Part shown: piece by piece, positions 1-11,000 of the stretch
Position numbering within the stretch: position 1 is the stretch's first letter
Layout: each line of letters begins with the position of its first letter
Origin: Glandiceps talaboti
Lineage: Eukaryota; Hemichordata; Enteropneusta; Spengelidae
NCBI RefSeq assembly: GCF_964340395.1
Contig: NC_135549.1
Span: 5,131,501-5,142,500, forward strand
Reading direction: 5' to 3'
Length of the DNA stretch: 11,000 bases
Translations under genes and position numbers: made by a program
Notes under the pieces: model-generated
What the model was told of the DNA's origin: nothing
The model's database searches: none
Seen by the model: only the letters and a program-made list of their open reading frames with translations

Positions 1-271
1 TCCTTCCAGAATGATCAGGCCTCTCCTCGACATTTAAATCGTTTGTTTTGAAACGATCTAATTGGATTAACACCAATGTAAATCAGCATTTGCATGTAAA
101 AATACGGTAAAAGTGCGGGACCATCTAGCTGTCCATATATATGTGCGTAGTTTCAACCAAATACATTTTGCAGTATACAGCACTCTTGCCAATACTTGAA
201 TTGTCACCAACTGCTCCGGTTAACATGGTTTGTACATTCACATTACGCTTGTGTGCACATTGTTTTTAAAG
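1..271 (+). other. 3' end of an upstream intron
   Basis: No segment here translates to an ABCC-like peptide in any phase that fits exon 1. The stretch is AT-rich and ends in a T-rich tract and AAAG acceptor at 268-271. Exon 1 opens in the middle of TMD1, so earlier exons must lie upstream of the window. Confidence 0.6.
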
Positions 272-10991
<10,720 letters not shown>

Positions 10992-11000
10992 GTAAGCCAC

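Overview
The window is a piece of an animal (metazoan) nuclear genome. It lies inside one intron-rich gene on the + strand. Eighteen exons with GT-AG boundaries can be placed between 272 and 10991. They join in phase throughout, giving 2682 coding bases (894 codons) with no stop. The product is the middle of an ABCC-family ABC transporter and most resembles the sulfonylurea receptors (SUR1/SUR2, ABCC8/ABCC9) and their invertebrate relatives. The AT-rich introns, long (GA)n and (ATTC)n microsatellites and a CR1/L2-like LINE remnant fit an invertebrate, perhaps a marine deuterostome or lophotrochozoan. The species cannot be told from the sequence.

Layout: 1-271 is the end of an intron. Exons 1-5 (272-2933) encode most of the first transmembrane domain (TMD1). 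Exon 6 (3374-3574) is a hydrophilic linker. Exons 7-12 (3750-6791) encode the first nucleotide-binding domain (NBD1: A-loop Trp, Walker A, Q-loop, LSGGQ signature, Walker B with Asp-Asp, D-loop, H-loop His) followed by an acidic linker. Exons 13-18 (7834-10991) encode most of TMD2. The window stops just inside the next intron. The start of the gene (any TMD0 and the first helices of TMD1), the end of TMD2, NBD2, the promoter and the poly(A) site are all outside it.

The introns hold two sense-strand (GA)n tracts (1431-1520 and 5035-5213), two ATTC/TTCA arrays (2607-2652 and 9647-9883), a decayed LINE 3' end (about 7020-7475), a near-perfect 16-bp hairpin (1922-1956), a G-rich quadruplex-type motif with a complementary C-rich tract (3876-3971), and a weak tRNA/SINE-like patch (about 4330-4460). 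The most interesting point is in intron 9. A good internal acceptor at 5032 would extend exon 10 by 132 in-frame, stop-free codons, including a long Arg-Glu run from the (GA)n repeat. I see no new multi-gene system: this is one conserved transporter gene with repeat-laden introns.
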